Assembly (NCBI RefSeq): GCF_014202755.1
Contig: NZ_JACHHK010000005.1
Coordinates: 1-64,000, forward strand
Source: Catenisphaera adipataccumulans
GTDB lineage: Bacteria; Bacillota_I; Bacilli_A; Erysipelotrichales; Erysipelotrichaceae
DNA: 64,000 nt
Reading direction: 5' to 3'
Made by a program: the position numbers and the translations under genes. This document shows positions 16,332-25,235 of this stretch, in pieces. Below the pieces are notes generated by a model. The model ran no database searches, was not told the origin of the DNA, and was given only the letters and a program-made list of their open reading frames with translations. Every line of letters starts with the position of its first letter. Within the stretch, counting starts at the first letter, position 1.

Positions 16332-16357
16332 TGCAGTAAATGAATTGAACAAATAAC

Positions 16358-16385
16358 AGACAGGTATGGATATACCTGTCTTTTT
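16358..16385 (+). terminator. Intrinsic terminator
   Basis: Stem AGACAGGTAT / ATACCTGTCT with a GGAT loop and a T run. Confidence 0.9.
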
Positions 16386-16403
16386 ATTGATCGTGAAAAA
16401 AGA

Positions 16404-16431
16404 TTGACAAATGGAAGGATCGGGATATAAT
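16404..16431 (+). promoter_or_regulatory. Consensus promoter of the MATE gene
   Basis: Perfect TTGACA (16404-16409), 16 nt, perfect TATAAT (16426-16431). It is the strongest promoter in the window and therefore presumably needs repression. Confidence 0.9.
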
Positions 16432-16464
16432 GTAGCTAGCTACAGAAATATGTAGCAAGCTACA
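16431..16464 (+). promoter_or_regulatory. Pair of palindromic operators downstream of the MATE -10
   Basis: TGTAGCTAGCTACA (16431-16444, perfect palindrome) and TGTAGCAAGCTACA (16451-16464, 6-bp arms). Their centres are exactly 20 bp apart, two helix turns. The first overlaps the -10 and transcription start. The layout suits a dimeric MarR- or TetR-type repressor; no such gene is adjacent. Confidence 0.8.
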
Positions 16465-16514
16465 GTTCAAAGGGAATCAATGTGATTTGAAAGAATGTAA
16501 GGGAGACGATAGCT

Positions 16515-17900
16515 ATGGGACAATCACTTGAAAAATACGATAAAATGACCGTCAGCCAGGCGATCTTCAGAAACGCATTGCCGGCAGTTATCGCGATGTT
16601 GATGACGTTGATTTATAATTTGGCGGATACTTTTTTTATCGGTCAGACCCATGATGCGTACCAGGTGGCCGCAGTTTCGCTGGCGACACCGGTTTTTCTG
16701 GTATTTATGGCGATCGGAACGATTTTCGGTGCCGGCGGAACGAGTGTGATTTCCCGCGCGTATGGTGAAGGAAAGCATGAGTATGCAGGAAAAGTTGGTT
16801 CTTTTTGTATGTGGAGCTGTATCGGAATTGGAATCCTTTTAACGATCTTGATGTTGGTTTTTATGGATCCGCTTCTTTCATGGATCGGTGCCAGTCAGCA
16901 GACATGGACCTATACGAAAACATATTTGACGATTGTCAGTTTCTGCGGGACATTTTCCTTGTTATCGAGTTGTTTTTCCAATATCCAGCGGGCAGAGGGA
17001 CAGGCAACGCGCGCGATGATGGGTCAGATCATCGGTAATCTGACGAATATGTGTCTGGATCCGTTGTTTATTTCTGGTTTTCATTGGGGCGTAGCCGGTT
17101 GTGCGCTGGCGACTTTTTTAGGAGAGACACTGGGTGCTGTTTATTATCTACAGTATTATGTGCGCGGTAAATCCGCTCTGGATGTTCGACTGAAAAATTT
17201 CACGGTACAGGATCATGTGGCGTCTAACGTGCTGGCCATTGGGATTCCGGCTTCGTTGGGATCGTTGCTGATGAGCGTAGCGCAGATTATCATGAACGCG
17301 AAGATGGCAGCCTACGGGGACATGGCTGTTGCCGGTATCGGCGTAGCTATGAAGATCGTCATGATCACTGGTATGATTTCCATGGGGATCGGCCAGGGCG
17401 TACAGCCGCTGCTGGGTTATTGTGCCGGTTCAAAAAACACAAAGCGGTTTCATGCCTATATGCGGGCGGCGATGTTGTTTGCCACCGCGTTAGGAATTGG
17501 ACTGACCTTGCTGTGCTATCTCTTTATGAATCCATTGGTATCGGCATTTTTATCGGAGCCGGCAGCTTTCGACTATGCCGTGGAGTTTGCACGGATCCTT
17601 TTGGTCACAGGTCCATTATTTGGTATTTTCTATGTGATGACCAATGCACTGCAGGCCATGGGCGCTGCGACCGCATCTTTGATCGCGAATGTCAGCCGGC
17701 AAGGATTGGTTTATATTCCGATGTTGTTTGTTCTTGGTTCTCTTTTCCAGGCCGATGGACTGGTGTGGGCCCAGCCGGCAGCAGATATCGTTTCATTTCT
17801 TGTCAGCATCGTGATGTATCGGGTCGTATCCAGGAAAAAGCTGCAGGAAAATACCAATGAAATGGTCCATGAACCATCTTATGCTCACACAAATCGATGA
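16515..17900 (+). CDS. MATE-family multidrug/sodium antiporter
   Basis: Twelve-helix exporter of the multidrug and toxic compound extrusion family, 461 residues, normal length, inner membrane. It starts with a short cytosolic tail and then the family pattern PAVIAMLMTLIYNLADTFFI; a second repeat begins near residue 235. AAGGGAG precedes the ATG. It has its own consensus promoter with two palindromic operators and its own terminator, a typical set-up for a drug- or metabolite-inducible pump. Substrate unknown; DinF/NorM-type antibiotics or dyes are only a family-level guess. Confidence 0.92.
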   Translation: MGQSLEKYDKMTVSQAIFRNALPAVIAMLMTLIYNLADTFFIGQTHDAYQVAAVSLATPVFLVFMAIGTIFGAGGTSVISRAYGEGKHEYAGKVGSFCMWSCIGIGILLTILMLVFMDPLLSWIGASQQTWTYTKTYLTIVSFCGTFSLLSSCFSNIQRAEGQATRAMMGQIIGNLTNMCLDPLFISGFHWGVAGCALATFLGETLGAVYYLQYYVRGKSALDVRLKNFTVQDHVASNVLAIGIPASLGSLLMSVAQIIMNAKMAAYGDMAVAGIGVAMKIVMITGMISMGIGQGVQPLLGYCAGSKNTKRFHAYMRAAMLFATALGIGLTLLCYLFMNPLVSAFLSEPAAFDYAVEFARILLVTGPLFGIFYVMTNALQAMGAATASLIANVSRQGLVYIPMLFVLGSLFQADGLVWAQPAADIVSFLVSIVMYRVVSRKKLQENTNEMVHEPSYAHTNR

Positions 17901-17925
17901 CGGAATCGGAAAATGAAAGTGGCAG

Positions 17926-17960
17926 CCAGCCTGCTGCATGAAGCGGCAGGCTGGTTTTTT
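17926..17960 (+). terminator. Intrinsic terminator of the MATE gene
   Basis: Stem CCAGCCTGC / GCAGGCTGG, 11-nt loop, six T. Confidence 0.9.
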
Positions 17961-18029
17961 GTCTTCAATCACTTTTATATAAAATAAATAGAACAATAAT
18001 TGACGTATAATTATATTACATAACAAAGA

Positions 18030-18058
18030 TTGAAAAACAGGGTGCGTACTTTTATAAT
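18030..18058 (+). promoter_or_regulatory. Promoter of the pilus island
   Basis: TTGAAA (18030-18035), 17 nt, consensus TATAAT (18053-18058). Start predicted near 18065. Confidence 0.75.
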
Positions 18059-18061
18059 GGT

Positions 18062-18075
18062 ATAGAAAATTCTAT
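18062..18075 (+). promoter_or_regulatory. Inverted repeat at the pilus transcription start
   Basis: ATAGAA-AA-TTCTAT, perfect 6-bp arms, centred on the predicted start site. Candidate operator; the cognate regulator is not in the window. Confidence 0.45.
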
Positions 18076-18103
18076 TCAGTGATAGAGAGCGGAGGGAATA
18101 ATT

Positions 18104-20152
18104 ATGAAAAAGAAAATCAGAGGCGTTTTTGCCTTTTTTTTGGCTGTCACGCTTGCCTGCAGCTGCAGGATGCTGATCCAGGCAGATCCTGTTGCAGCCG
18201 ATCCAGAAGCGGATACAGCCATTCTTCCATCGAATACAGATACGCAGACAACCGAGGCGGAAAATGATACAACCACAGCAGCATCTGATTTTACAGGCTC
18301 CCAACAGGAACCGACATCATCAGCGGAAAGAAATGCAGCGGTTTCAGTGCCGGCGGCAGGATCACCGGTTTTGCGCAGAACATCGGCCGGAAGCACAGAC
18401 ATTTCAGCCGCCGCAGTGGATGGCTTGTCAACCAATGTGAATGCGGTCAATGAAGGAGATTCTTTTACTGTTACAGTGAATTTCTCAGAAGATGATGCAA
18501 ACGGCAGTCAAAAAACAGATCTAGATATTGAAAGCGGCGATAAAATTTATATCACGTGGTCCGCGCCGCAGGGGATAACATTTAAAGGAACAACAGGCAG
18601 TAGTTCCAACACAATTGAATTATATGATGAAGGAATTCATCTTGGAACAGCTGTGGTAAGCAACGACCAAGTGGTCATCACCTTTGATGAAAGTGTGAAC
18701 GATCTGCAGCATGTGCATGGATCTGTCACGTTTACCATCCAGACCACAGGGGAGCTTGAATCGGCAAGTGAGAATACAGGAACGATCACAGCCGGCCGCA
18801 TAACGAAGTCGGTCACCATCAATTCAAATGGTTCTTCTCAGGAACAGCCTTTTGGATCAAAAGGCGGCGAATATGCTTCAGATGGACGGATCAAATGGAC
18901 CATCTGGATCAATAATACATTTAAGGAAAATTTGTCCGGAAATATTGTGATAACGGAGCCGCTGCCGGATACGGAAACCTGGAAAGATGACAGTTTTATA
19001 TCATATTCGCGCGGTGAAGATGATACTGTGAACAATTTAGATGATTTTAAACAAGAAGGCCGTAAGATTGAGATCGACGAAACGAACCATACGATCACGT
19101 TCACGATCCCGGCATCGGAACTGAATGGGGAATATGGTGAACTGCAGTTTTATACTTATACTTCCGCTTCAGCCGGTACAACGGTTGCCAACAGTATCAT
19201 AATGAAACATTCAGAAACCACTGATGATACAACTACGAATTATTCGGATAATTATATCGGCCGGGCTACCGTTCCTGACTCCGGCGGTTCGGTAAATGGA
19301 CAGCCGACGGGAAAGATCCAGATCAATAAAGTCGTCCGAGACACGACCGATCCGATCGCCGGCGTACATTTCCGCGTTTATCAAGTACGCAGTGAAGATG
19401 ATCATACACGGGTCGCTGGATGGTACAATGGGGCAGATCATGCAGAAATTGTTACGGATGCCGATGGCACGGCGATGCTGAAAGGGCTGAACGACGGATA
19501 TTATGAGATCGAAGAGGTGGCTGATGCGCTTCCTAACTGGATCGCGCGTTCCAGTTTGCCGAACAGTGTAGTTGTTGCGGTCAGCGGCACAGCCGGAACC
19601 CGTGTGAAAATTGAAAATCAAGTAAAGACCAGATCCATTACGGCCGTTAAGAACTGGGTGATGCCGGATGGAACAACAGCGGATACAGGCGATCATCCGG
19701 TCACATATTTTAAACTGTATCGAACGACGGATGGGGAAACCGATGAAGATGCTGGTCAGTCGATAAAAACAGTAAAGACCGTATCCGGAAAAAGCACGGC
19801 TTCAGTAACGTGGACCGATCTGCCAGCTTACGATAACAGCGGCAATGCCTATACGTACATTGTGAAAGAAGTGAATGCACAGGGCGAGGATGCAGTACCG
19901 GATGGTTACACAAAGGCCGAAGACGGCTTAAGCGTCACCAACCGATCCATTTCAAAAACCAGTACGAATTCCAGTTCATCGGATCATACAACGAGTTCCT
20001 CAGCAGCGACAAAAACGAAGGATCAGAAAAAAGTGAAAAAGGCGCAGACAGGGATGCAGACCCAGACCGGGCTGTATTGGATCCTTTGTCTGGGCGGTGC
20101 TGCTGCAATTGGAATTCTGGTCTATCTGAACAATAAGAAAAAACAGAAATGA
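18104..20152 (+). CDS. Sortase-anchored adhesin / pilin subunit with Cna-B domains
   Basis: 682-residue surface protein. Signal peptide about 1-28; a Thr/Ser-rich linker about 29-100; two tandem Ig-like adhesin domains of Cna/Sdr type about 105-240 and 245-390; a SpaA-like domain about 403-507 and a Cna-B domain about 508-615, each with the Lys ... Glu ... Asn pattern of intramolecular isopeptide bonds (for example KIQINK, YYEIEE, IENQV). A Ser-rich stalk follows. The C terminus is a sorting signal with no LPXTG: AQTG and TQTG motifs at about 647-656, one membrane helix and a Lys-rich tail. First gene of the pilus island; it resembles a Cpa-like tip adhesin in role. GGAGGG precedes the ATG. 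A terminator follows it. Confidence 0.82.
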   Translation: MKKKIRGVFAFFLAVTLACSCRMLIQADPVAADPEADTAILPSNTDTQTTEAENDTTTAASDFTGSQQEPTSSAERNAAVSVPAAGSPVLRRTSAGSTDISAAAVDGLSTNVNAVNEGDSFTVTVNFSEDDANGSQKTDLDIESGDKIYITWSAPQGITFKGTTGSSSNTIELYDEGIHLGTAVVSNDQVVITFDESVNDLQHVHGSVTFTIQTTGELESASENTGTITAGRITKSVTINSNGSSQEQPFGSKGGEYASDGRIKWTIWINNTFKENLSGNIVITEPLPDTETWKDDSFISYSRGEDDTVNNLDDFKQEGRKIEIDETNHTITFTIPASELNGEYGELQFYTYTSASAGTTVANSIIMKHSETTDDTTTNYSDNYIGRATVPDSGGSVNGQPTGKIQINKVVRDTTDPIAGVHFRVYQVRSEDDHTRVAGWYNGADHAEIVTDADGTAMLKGLNDGYYEIEEVADALPNWIARSSLPNSVVVAVSGTAGTRVKIENQVKTRSITAVKNWVMPDGTTADTGDHPVTYFKLYRTTDGETDEDAGQSIKTVKTVSGKSTASVTWTDLPAYDNSGNAYTYIVKEVNAQGEDAVPDGYTKAEDGLSVTNRSISKTSTNSSSSDHTTSSSAATKTKDQKKVKKAQTGMQTQTGLYWILCLGGAAAIGILVYLNNKKKQK

Positions 20153-20182
20153 TCCGATAAAAAAGCAAACAGAAAAACTGAC

Positions 20183-20219
20183 AAAGGCAGGTGTTCTTTA
20201 TGAACATCTGCCTTTTTTT
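20183..20219 (+). terminator. Terminator between the two adhesin genes
   Basis: Fourteen-pair stem AAAGGCAGGTGTTC / GAACATCTGCCTTT (one wobble) with a TTTAT loop and a T run. It could separate, or partly attenuate, transcription into the rest of the island. Confidence 0.88.
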
Positions 20220-20247
20220 GTCAACATTTTCCGATCGTACGTATTTA
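20218..20247 (+). promoter_or_regulatory. Possible second promoter inside the pilus island
   Basis: TTGTCA (20218-20223), 18 nt, TATTTA (20242-20247), immediately after the terminator. It would let the second adhesin, SipA-like protein, pilin and sortase be expressed apart from the first gene. Confidence 0.35.
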
Positions 20248-20268
20248 AGAAAGACTGGAGGGTCTTAT

Positions 20269-23200
20269 ATGAAGTGTATCAGGAAAGTTTTATTATTTTC
20301 ACTATGCATCAGTATGATCGGATTACCGATCCGGGCTGAGGAAACCCGAGACAAACAGCGGCAGACACTGCAGGCAGAAATCTATACCGATGCTTCTTAT
20401 ACGAAACGTATGCAGACAGCTGATTCGATCACCCTTCAGGGAGACTTCGAAAAAGGTACGCAAGTTTATGCCTATCCCACAGATGTTGATCTGCCGGGTG
20501 CGAAAACCAAGGCTGCCTACGATATTACGATCATGGATCCGGACAAGGAACCCGTTGAGCCGGACCAACCGGTCACGGTGCAGATCCATACAGAGAAGAA
20601 ACTGAATACAGATGTAACAAGTGTTTATCATGTGACCGGAAGCATTGATGAAATAACGGCACGATCGGCCGCGCATCAGGTGACGTTTTCGGCTGATTCC
20701 TTTTCTGTTTATGCGATCGGTGAAAAATATGCGAGATCGATGGTATTTCAGATGGACGGGGAATCATGGTATCACGAAATCTTGACTGAAGGGGAAATTC
20801 CGACACGACCTGCAACGCCTACAAAAGCGGATTGTCATTTTAAGGGATGGAAAAATACCAAAACCGGCCAGCTGATCGATGAAACATTTTGGAACACACC
20901 GACGGAAAATTTGACTCAGGATGAAGAAATTCTCTTTGAACCTGTTTTTGAAAAAATATTCCACGTTGCTTATAAAGGCGATGCGCAGGCCTCGGCCGGT
21001 ATTTTTCATACGCAGGAATATGCCGCCGGCGGTCAGTTAAATACAGCTGCCGTGCCGTTTACACCGGCAGAGGGCTTCAGTCTGGTTGGCTGGAGCACAA
21101 AGCCAAATGCACAAACACCGGATGTACAGGATGGTATGACCGTTACGCAGGATCTTGTCTTGTATCCGGTGCTGCAAAGCGGACAGTGGATCACATTTGA
21201 TGTCAACGGCGGGGAATCCATGAATCCTTGTTTTGTGCCAAGCGGGGAAAAACCGTCGCAATGTATGAAAGAAGATCCAAAACGGACCGGATATACGTTT
21301 GCGGGCTGGTATACAGATCCGTCTTTGCAGCATGCCTGGACAGCTGCTGATCAGCCGCTGACCAAGGCTTTGAAGCTGTACGCAAAATGGATACCAGATG
21401 ATGCGACCTATCAAATTATTTACATGAAACAGAATACATCCGGTACAGGGTATGACTACGATCGATCCGTTACGCGTACGGCAAAAACCGGAACCAAACT
21501 GACGGTCGCTGCCGGCGATCCGTATGTGCTGAAGGAAGACGGCAAGACAGTCTGCTCACTGAATCAGACAAAAACGGCGTATTTTCATTATGTACCGATC
21601 TCAGTGGGTTCTCAGTCTGTCAAAGGAGATGGAACGACCGTTGTCTATGTTTATTTAGACCGCAATGTCTATCACATTACGTTTCATCTGGAGTCCATGG
21701 CTATCGTGAAGAACGGGATCACATACACGTCTGCTTCGCCGTATACGTTGACTGCCCGCTACGGTGAAGAGATCAAAGATCGCTGGCCGGCTGGGGATGA
21801 CATTAAAAATTTAGACGGCACCAATACCAAATGGGTCGGCTGGAATAATGTGAACCAAAAATCATATTACAGTTCCGAACGACGCTGCACGCTGGAATCG
21901 GATATGATTCCTAACGATCTGGCCAATCAAAACGATGCCCGTTTTACCGTGGAGGGACGGACGAGCACGACCTCATACGATGTGAATATCACCTATATGG
22001 AGGGGACAAAAGAAGCTCCGATCGGTGTGATCAATCAATTCGTTGGCAAGTCTAGATATAAAGGCGGATATTGGCGCCCAAACGAACTCGCGGGCTTTAC
22101 GATCAACGGCGGAAGTAACTCGCAGAAGACCTATGTGAAGGCCGGCGAATCGGTGACGTTCTATTTTACCCGCAATATCTACACGGTTGATTGTTACAAC
22201 GCCGCCGGGACCAAGGTAGAACGATCGGTTCAAGTGCCATATGACAAATTGGTGAAGAACTATCTTCCGAGCAATCTGAAAGCACCGAACAAAGGGTATC
22301 AATTCGGCGGATGGTATACCACACCGACGTTTGAAGAGGCTTCTCGCTGGAATGACAATAACAAGATGCCGGCTGCGAACATCCGTTTATATCCGAAGTG
22401 GATCGCACCGGTCCATACAGTGCAGTTTGATTTGAACGGCGGACATGCTCCGGATGATCAAGCAGACTATACGGCTCAGTTGGTCGTTGATAAGCAGCAA
22501 GCCGTCCGTCCGGCAGATCCGGTGCGTGAGGACAGCCGCTTTATCGGCTGGTATCAGGAGAATGGTTCACCGTTTCATTTCTCGGCCCCGATCACCGCTT
22601 CGATCACGCTGCAGGCAAAATGGATCCCGCTGCACAGCACCCATGTGCACTACGACAGCAATGGTGGTTCAAAAGCGGGCTGGACATCGGCGAAAGCGTA
22701 TACGGTCGGTGCCCAGGCAGAGGCAGAAGAAATGCGTTCGGACTGTCACCCGCCGGAAGGAAAAAATCGTTTCTTGTATTGGAATACAAAAAAAGATGGA
22801 TCCGGCGCATCCTATTATGCGCATGATTTATTTACCGTTGATCAAGAAGATATGACGTTGTATGCGATTTGGGCGGATCAACGTCATGCGCAGCTGACCT
22901 TTGATGCCAACGGCGGAACCTATCCGGATCAGAAAGCAACACGTACCGTACAGTTCAGCGATGCCGACGGGCATACCGGATCGATCCCGAATGATGAATT
23001 TACCATTACATCGACATATGTACCGACCCGTCCGGGTTATCGATTCATTGGCTGGACCAAGATTCGTTCCGGAGACGGGACGGAGTATCGTGTAGGGGAT
23101 AAAGTACGTGTCTCCGGCGATGCGGTGCTCTATGCACAGTGGCAGAAGCTGCATACATTGACGATCGTGAATCAAGTTGAAGGTACTTATGACGATGATT

Positions 23201-23571
23201 CATTGTTTCATTTTGATGTGACATTGACCGATGCGCAGGGCAAACCTTTATCCGGCACATGGCAGGGCAAAACAGCCGATAAAAATGGAACGGTTTCATT
23301 CTCATTAAAAAAGGATCAGTCTTTCTGCTTCGATGAACTGCCGGATCAGGCAGACTATCGTATCGAAGAAACAGGGCCGCAAGGCTATCAAACAACGGTC
23401 GAAGGAGATCCGGAAGCCGGTACGCTGAAAGAAAAAGATGATTTTAAAGTTATTTATCGTCATCGTTTCCAGGTCGTTGAAACCGGGATCCGAAAGAATA
23501 TACATGGTTTATTGATGTGTGTCGGTCTGCTTTTATGCGGGCTTTGGTACCGTAGGAAGTTCATCCGATGA
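20269..23571 (+). CDS. Large InlB-repeat surface adhesin with pilin-type C-terminal domain
   Basis: 1100 residues from this start. Signal peptide about 1-23; an N-terminal region about 30-155; then about seven repeats of the Listeria-Bacteroides / InlB B type (pattern FDxNGG ... GYxFxGWY ... LYAKW), covering roughly 157-930; then a domain starting VEGTYDDDSLFHFDVTL that is similar to the second domain of the FctA-like pilin downstream. The C terminus has VETG, a membrane helix and WYRRKFIR, a non-LPXTG sorting signal. The start at 20191 was rejected: GGAGGG is 6 nt before this ATG and a signal peptide begins here. It overlaps the SipA-like gene by 4 bp. Likely a pilus-borne or cell-wall adhesin; the ligand is unknown. 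Confidence 0.83.
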   Translation: MKCIRKVLLFSLCISMIGLPIRAEETRDKQRQTLQAEIYTDASYTKRMQTADSITLQGDFEKGTQVYAYPTDVDLPGAKTKAAYDITIMDPDKEPVEPDQPVTVQIHTEKKLNTDVTSVYHVTGSIDEITARSAAHQVTFSADSFSVYAIGEKYARSMVFQMDGESWYHEILTEGEIPTRPATPTKADCHFKGWKNTKTGQLIDETFWNTPTENLTQDEEILFEPVFEKIFHVAYKGDAQASAGIFHTQEYAAGGQLNTAAVPFTPAEGFSLVGWSTKPNAQTPDVQDGMTVTQDLVLYPVLQSGQWITFDVNGGESMNPCFVPSGEKPSQCMKEDPKRTGYTFAGWYTDPSLQHAWTAADQPLTKALKLYAKWIPDDATYQIIYMKQNTSGTGYDYDRSVTRTAKTGTKLTVAAGDPYVLKEDGKTVCSLNQTKTAYFHYVPISVGSQSVKGDGTTVVYVYLDRNVYHITFHLESMAIVKNGITYTSASPYTLTARYGEEIKDRWPAGDDIKNLDGTNTKWVGWNNVNQKSYYSSERRCTLESDMIPNDLANQNDARFTVEGRTSTTSYDVNITYMEGTKEAPIGVINQFVGKSRYKGGYWRPNELAGFTINGGSNSQKTYVKAGESVTFYFTRNIYTVDCYNAAGTKVERSVQVPYDKLVKNYLPSNLKAPNKGYQFGGWYTTPTFEEASRWNDNNKMPAANIRLYPKWIAPVHTVQFDLNGGHAPDDQADYTAQLVVDKQQAVRPADPVREDSRFIGWYQENGSPFHFSAPITASITLQAKWIPLHSTHVHYDSNGGSKAGWTSAKAYTVGAQAEAEEMRSDCHPPEGKNRFLYWNTKKDGSGASYYAHDLFTVDQEDMTLYAIWADQRHAQLTFDANGGTYPDQKATRTVQFSDADGHTGSIPNDEFTITSTYVPTRPGYRFIGWTKIRSGDGTEYRVGDKVRVSGDAVLYAQWQKLHTLTIVNQVEGTYDDDSLFHFDVTLTDAQGKPLSGTWQGKTADKNGTVSFSLKKDQSFCFDELPDQADYRIEETGPQGYQTTVEGDPEAGTLKEKDDFKVIYRHRFQVVETGIRKNIHGLLMCVGLLLCGLWYRRKFIR

Positions 23572-24089
23572 ATGATATGAAATCGACGCCCGGACCGCCT
23601 TCTTTAAAACAGGCGTGGAAAGCGTTCGGTCTAAAATGCTTGTTTACGGCGTTGTTCCTGGTGCTTTTGACTTCAGTCTTTTTCGGGGTCCAGCAGGCGG
23701 ATGACGGGCATATGGCACCCGCTGTAAAAGCTGGTGATCTGATATTTTTTGATCGGCTTGATCATAGCTATGTGAGCGGGGATCTGGTCATGGTCAATCA
23801 GAAACAGGGAATGGAAGCACGCCGAGTCGTCGCGGCCGCAGGAGATACGGTCGATCTGACGGAAGAAGGTCTGGTGATCAACGGCTATCTGCAGCAGGAA
23901 GATGAAATCTATACAGAAACGCTTCCATTCCAGGACGGGATCCGCTTTCCTATCAAGGTCCCGAAAGGAAAGATCTTTGTATTGGCGGATGATCGGACCC
24001 ATGCATCGGACAGCCGTTTGTACGGCTGCGTATCGCTGCGGTCCGTGCAGGGAAAAGTGATCACGATCATTCGCAGAAGAAATTTTTAG
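23568..24089 (+). CDS. SipA-like signal peptidase homologue, catalytic Ser and Lys replaced
   Basis: 173 residues with the signal peptidase I layout: cytosolic tail, one membrane helix (about 24-41), then the extracytoplasmic domain. The usual catalytic box SMxPTL is here GHMAPAV, so Ser becomes His48. The general-base box (KRVxGxPGD) is RRVVAAAGD, so Lys becomes Arg85. The structural box ADDRTHASDSR is kept. Streptococcus pyogenes SipA, encoded in the FCT pilus locus, likewise lacks both catalytic residues and helps pilus assembly. The position here, directly before an FctA-like pilin and a class B sortase, supports the same chaperone-like role. It overlaps the upstream adhesin by 4 bp (ATGA). 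Inactivity is inferred from the motif changes. Confidence 0.85.
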   Translation: MNDMKSTPGPPSLKQAWKAFGLKCLFTALFLVLLTSVFFGVQQADDGHMAPAVKAGDLIFFDRLDHSYVSGDLVMVNQKQGMEARRVVAAAGDTVDLTEEGLVINGYLQQEDEIYTETLPFQDGIRFPIKVPKGKIFVLADDRTHASDSRLYGCVSLRSVQGKVITIIRRRNF

Positions 24090-24104
24090 AAAGAAGGATA
24101 ATAA

Positions 24105-25232
24105 ATGAAAAATAGAATCGTGCATTCGATCATATCGATCTTGACTGCTTTTGTTTTCCTGATCGATCCGGTTTTTGCCGCCGAAGATCCGTCGACATAT
24201 CCTGTGGCATCGGACGGTGAAAAAACGACGGCTCCGTTTGTGACCAAAGAATTGATCGGAAACAAGGGCGTTTCCTTGACGCATACATTTACGTTTACCT
24301 TTACACCGGCCGGTACGACAACGGTAGATGCCGGCGATCATCCAGCAATCGCGGATGTGACCATTGATATCACGAAAAAAGATTCGGAAACTTCCGCTGT
24401 CTCATCGGCCGATGTCACTTTGCCAAGTCAGTTTTCCAAACCGGGTGTCTATGCGTATAAGGTGGCTGAAAAAGAAGATGCTGGTTTCAACAGTCAATAT
24501 GAAACCAACGGAAAGATCGAGTTTGATCAAGAAACTTATACCATGTTGATTTATGTCGACAGTGATCTGCAGATCACTACAGTAACAGCTGTCAAAGATT
24601 CGACAAAACAGAAAACATCCTGGGATACAGGAAAAGGAATGAAGTTTGAAAATAAGATCATCAAAAACGCCAATCCGGATCCAGGCAATCCAGATCCGGA
24701 CAATCCGTCCAGCGACCGTACAGCCGATGTGATCATCAAAAAACAAGTTGAAGGTACTTACGGCGACCGAAACAAAGCGTTTAACTTTACGGTCACGTTC
24801 AGTACAGACGGCACCGTGGCACTGCCGAAGGACTGGAGCTTATCTTCGATCACCGGCAGCACCGGCAGCACAAAACTGACCAATAAGAACGGTACATTCA
24901 CATTTACGCTGAAACATGGCCAGCAGGCTGAATTTTCCAACGTACCGGCCGGGGTCACCTATACGGTCAAGGAAGATGGCGCCAAGGGATATACAGCCGT
25001 CTATAAAGATGCCAAGATCACGGATGCGTTTACCGACACCAAAGGCCAGGGAGTCACTGCTTCCGGCTGTCTGATCCATGAAAACGGCGGCGCCAACGGC
25101 CAGATGACCAACACATATGAAAATATCACACCAACGGGCATCGTCACGAAAAACGCATCGTTCCTGTTTATGATCCTGGCGGCGGCAGCAGCGGCCATCG
25201 TTTCCATTCGTTCGAAACGCGAACAGGATTAA
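24105..25232 (+). CDS. FctA-like major pilin backbone
   Basis: 375 residues. Signal peptide about 1-26; an FctA/T-antigen-type domain about 40-186 with candidate isopeptide residues K48 (in FVTKEL), E122 (in KVAEKE) and N183 (in FENKI); a Pro/Asp-rich hinge at 189-204; a second beta domain about 207-340 with K212 or K213, E290 and N336. The C terminus carries the sorting motif TPTG (about 342-345), a membrane helix and the tail RSKREQD. Self-crosslinked two-domain backbone pilins of this type are polymerised by the pilus sortase. AGAAGGAT precedes the ATG. It lies between the SipA-like gene and the class B sortase gene, the FCT order. Confidence 0.85.
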   Translation: MKNRIVHSIISILTAFVFLIDPVFAAEDPSTYPVASDGEKTTAPFVTKELIGNKGVSLTHTFTFTFTPAGTTTVDAGDHPAIADVTIDITKKDSETSAVSSADVTLPSQFSKPGVYAYKVAEKEDAGFNSQYETNGKIEFDQETYTMLIYVDSDLQITTVTAVKDSTKQKTSWDTGKGMKFENKIIKNANPDPGNPDPDNPSSDRTADVIIKKQVEGTYGDRNKAFNFTVTFSTDGTVALPKDWSLSSITGSTGSTKLTNKNGTFTFTLKHGQQAEFSNVPAGVTYTVKEDGAKGYTAVYKDAKITDAFTDTKGQGVTASGCLIHENGGANGQMTNTYENITPTGIVTKNASFLFMILAAAAAAIVSIRSKREQD

Positions 25233-25235
25233 TGT

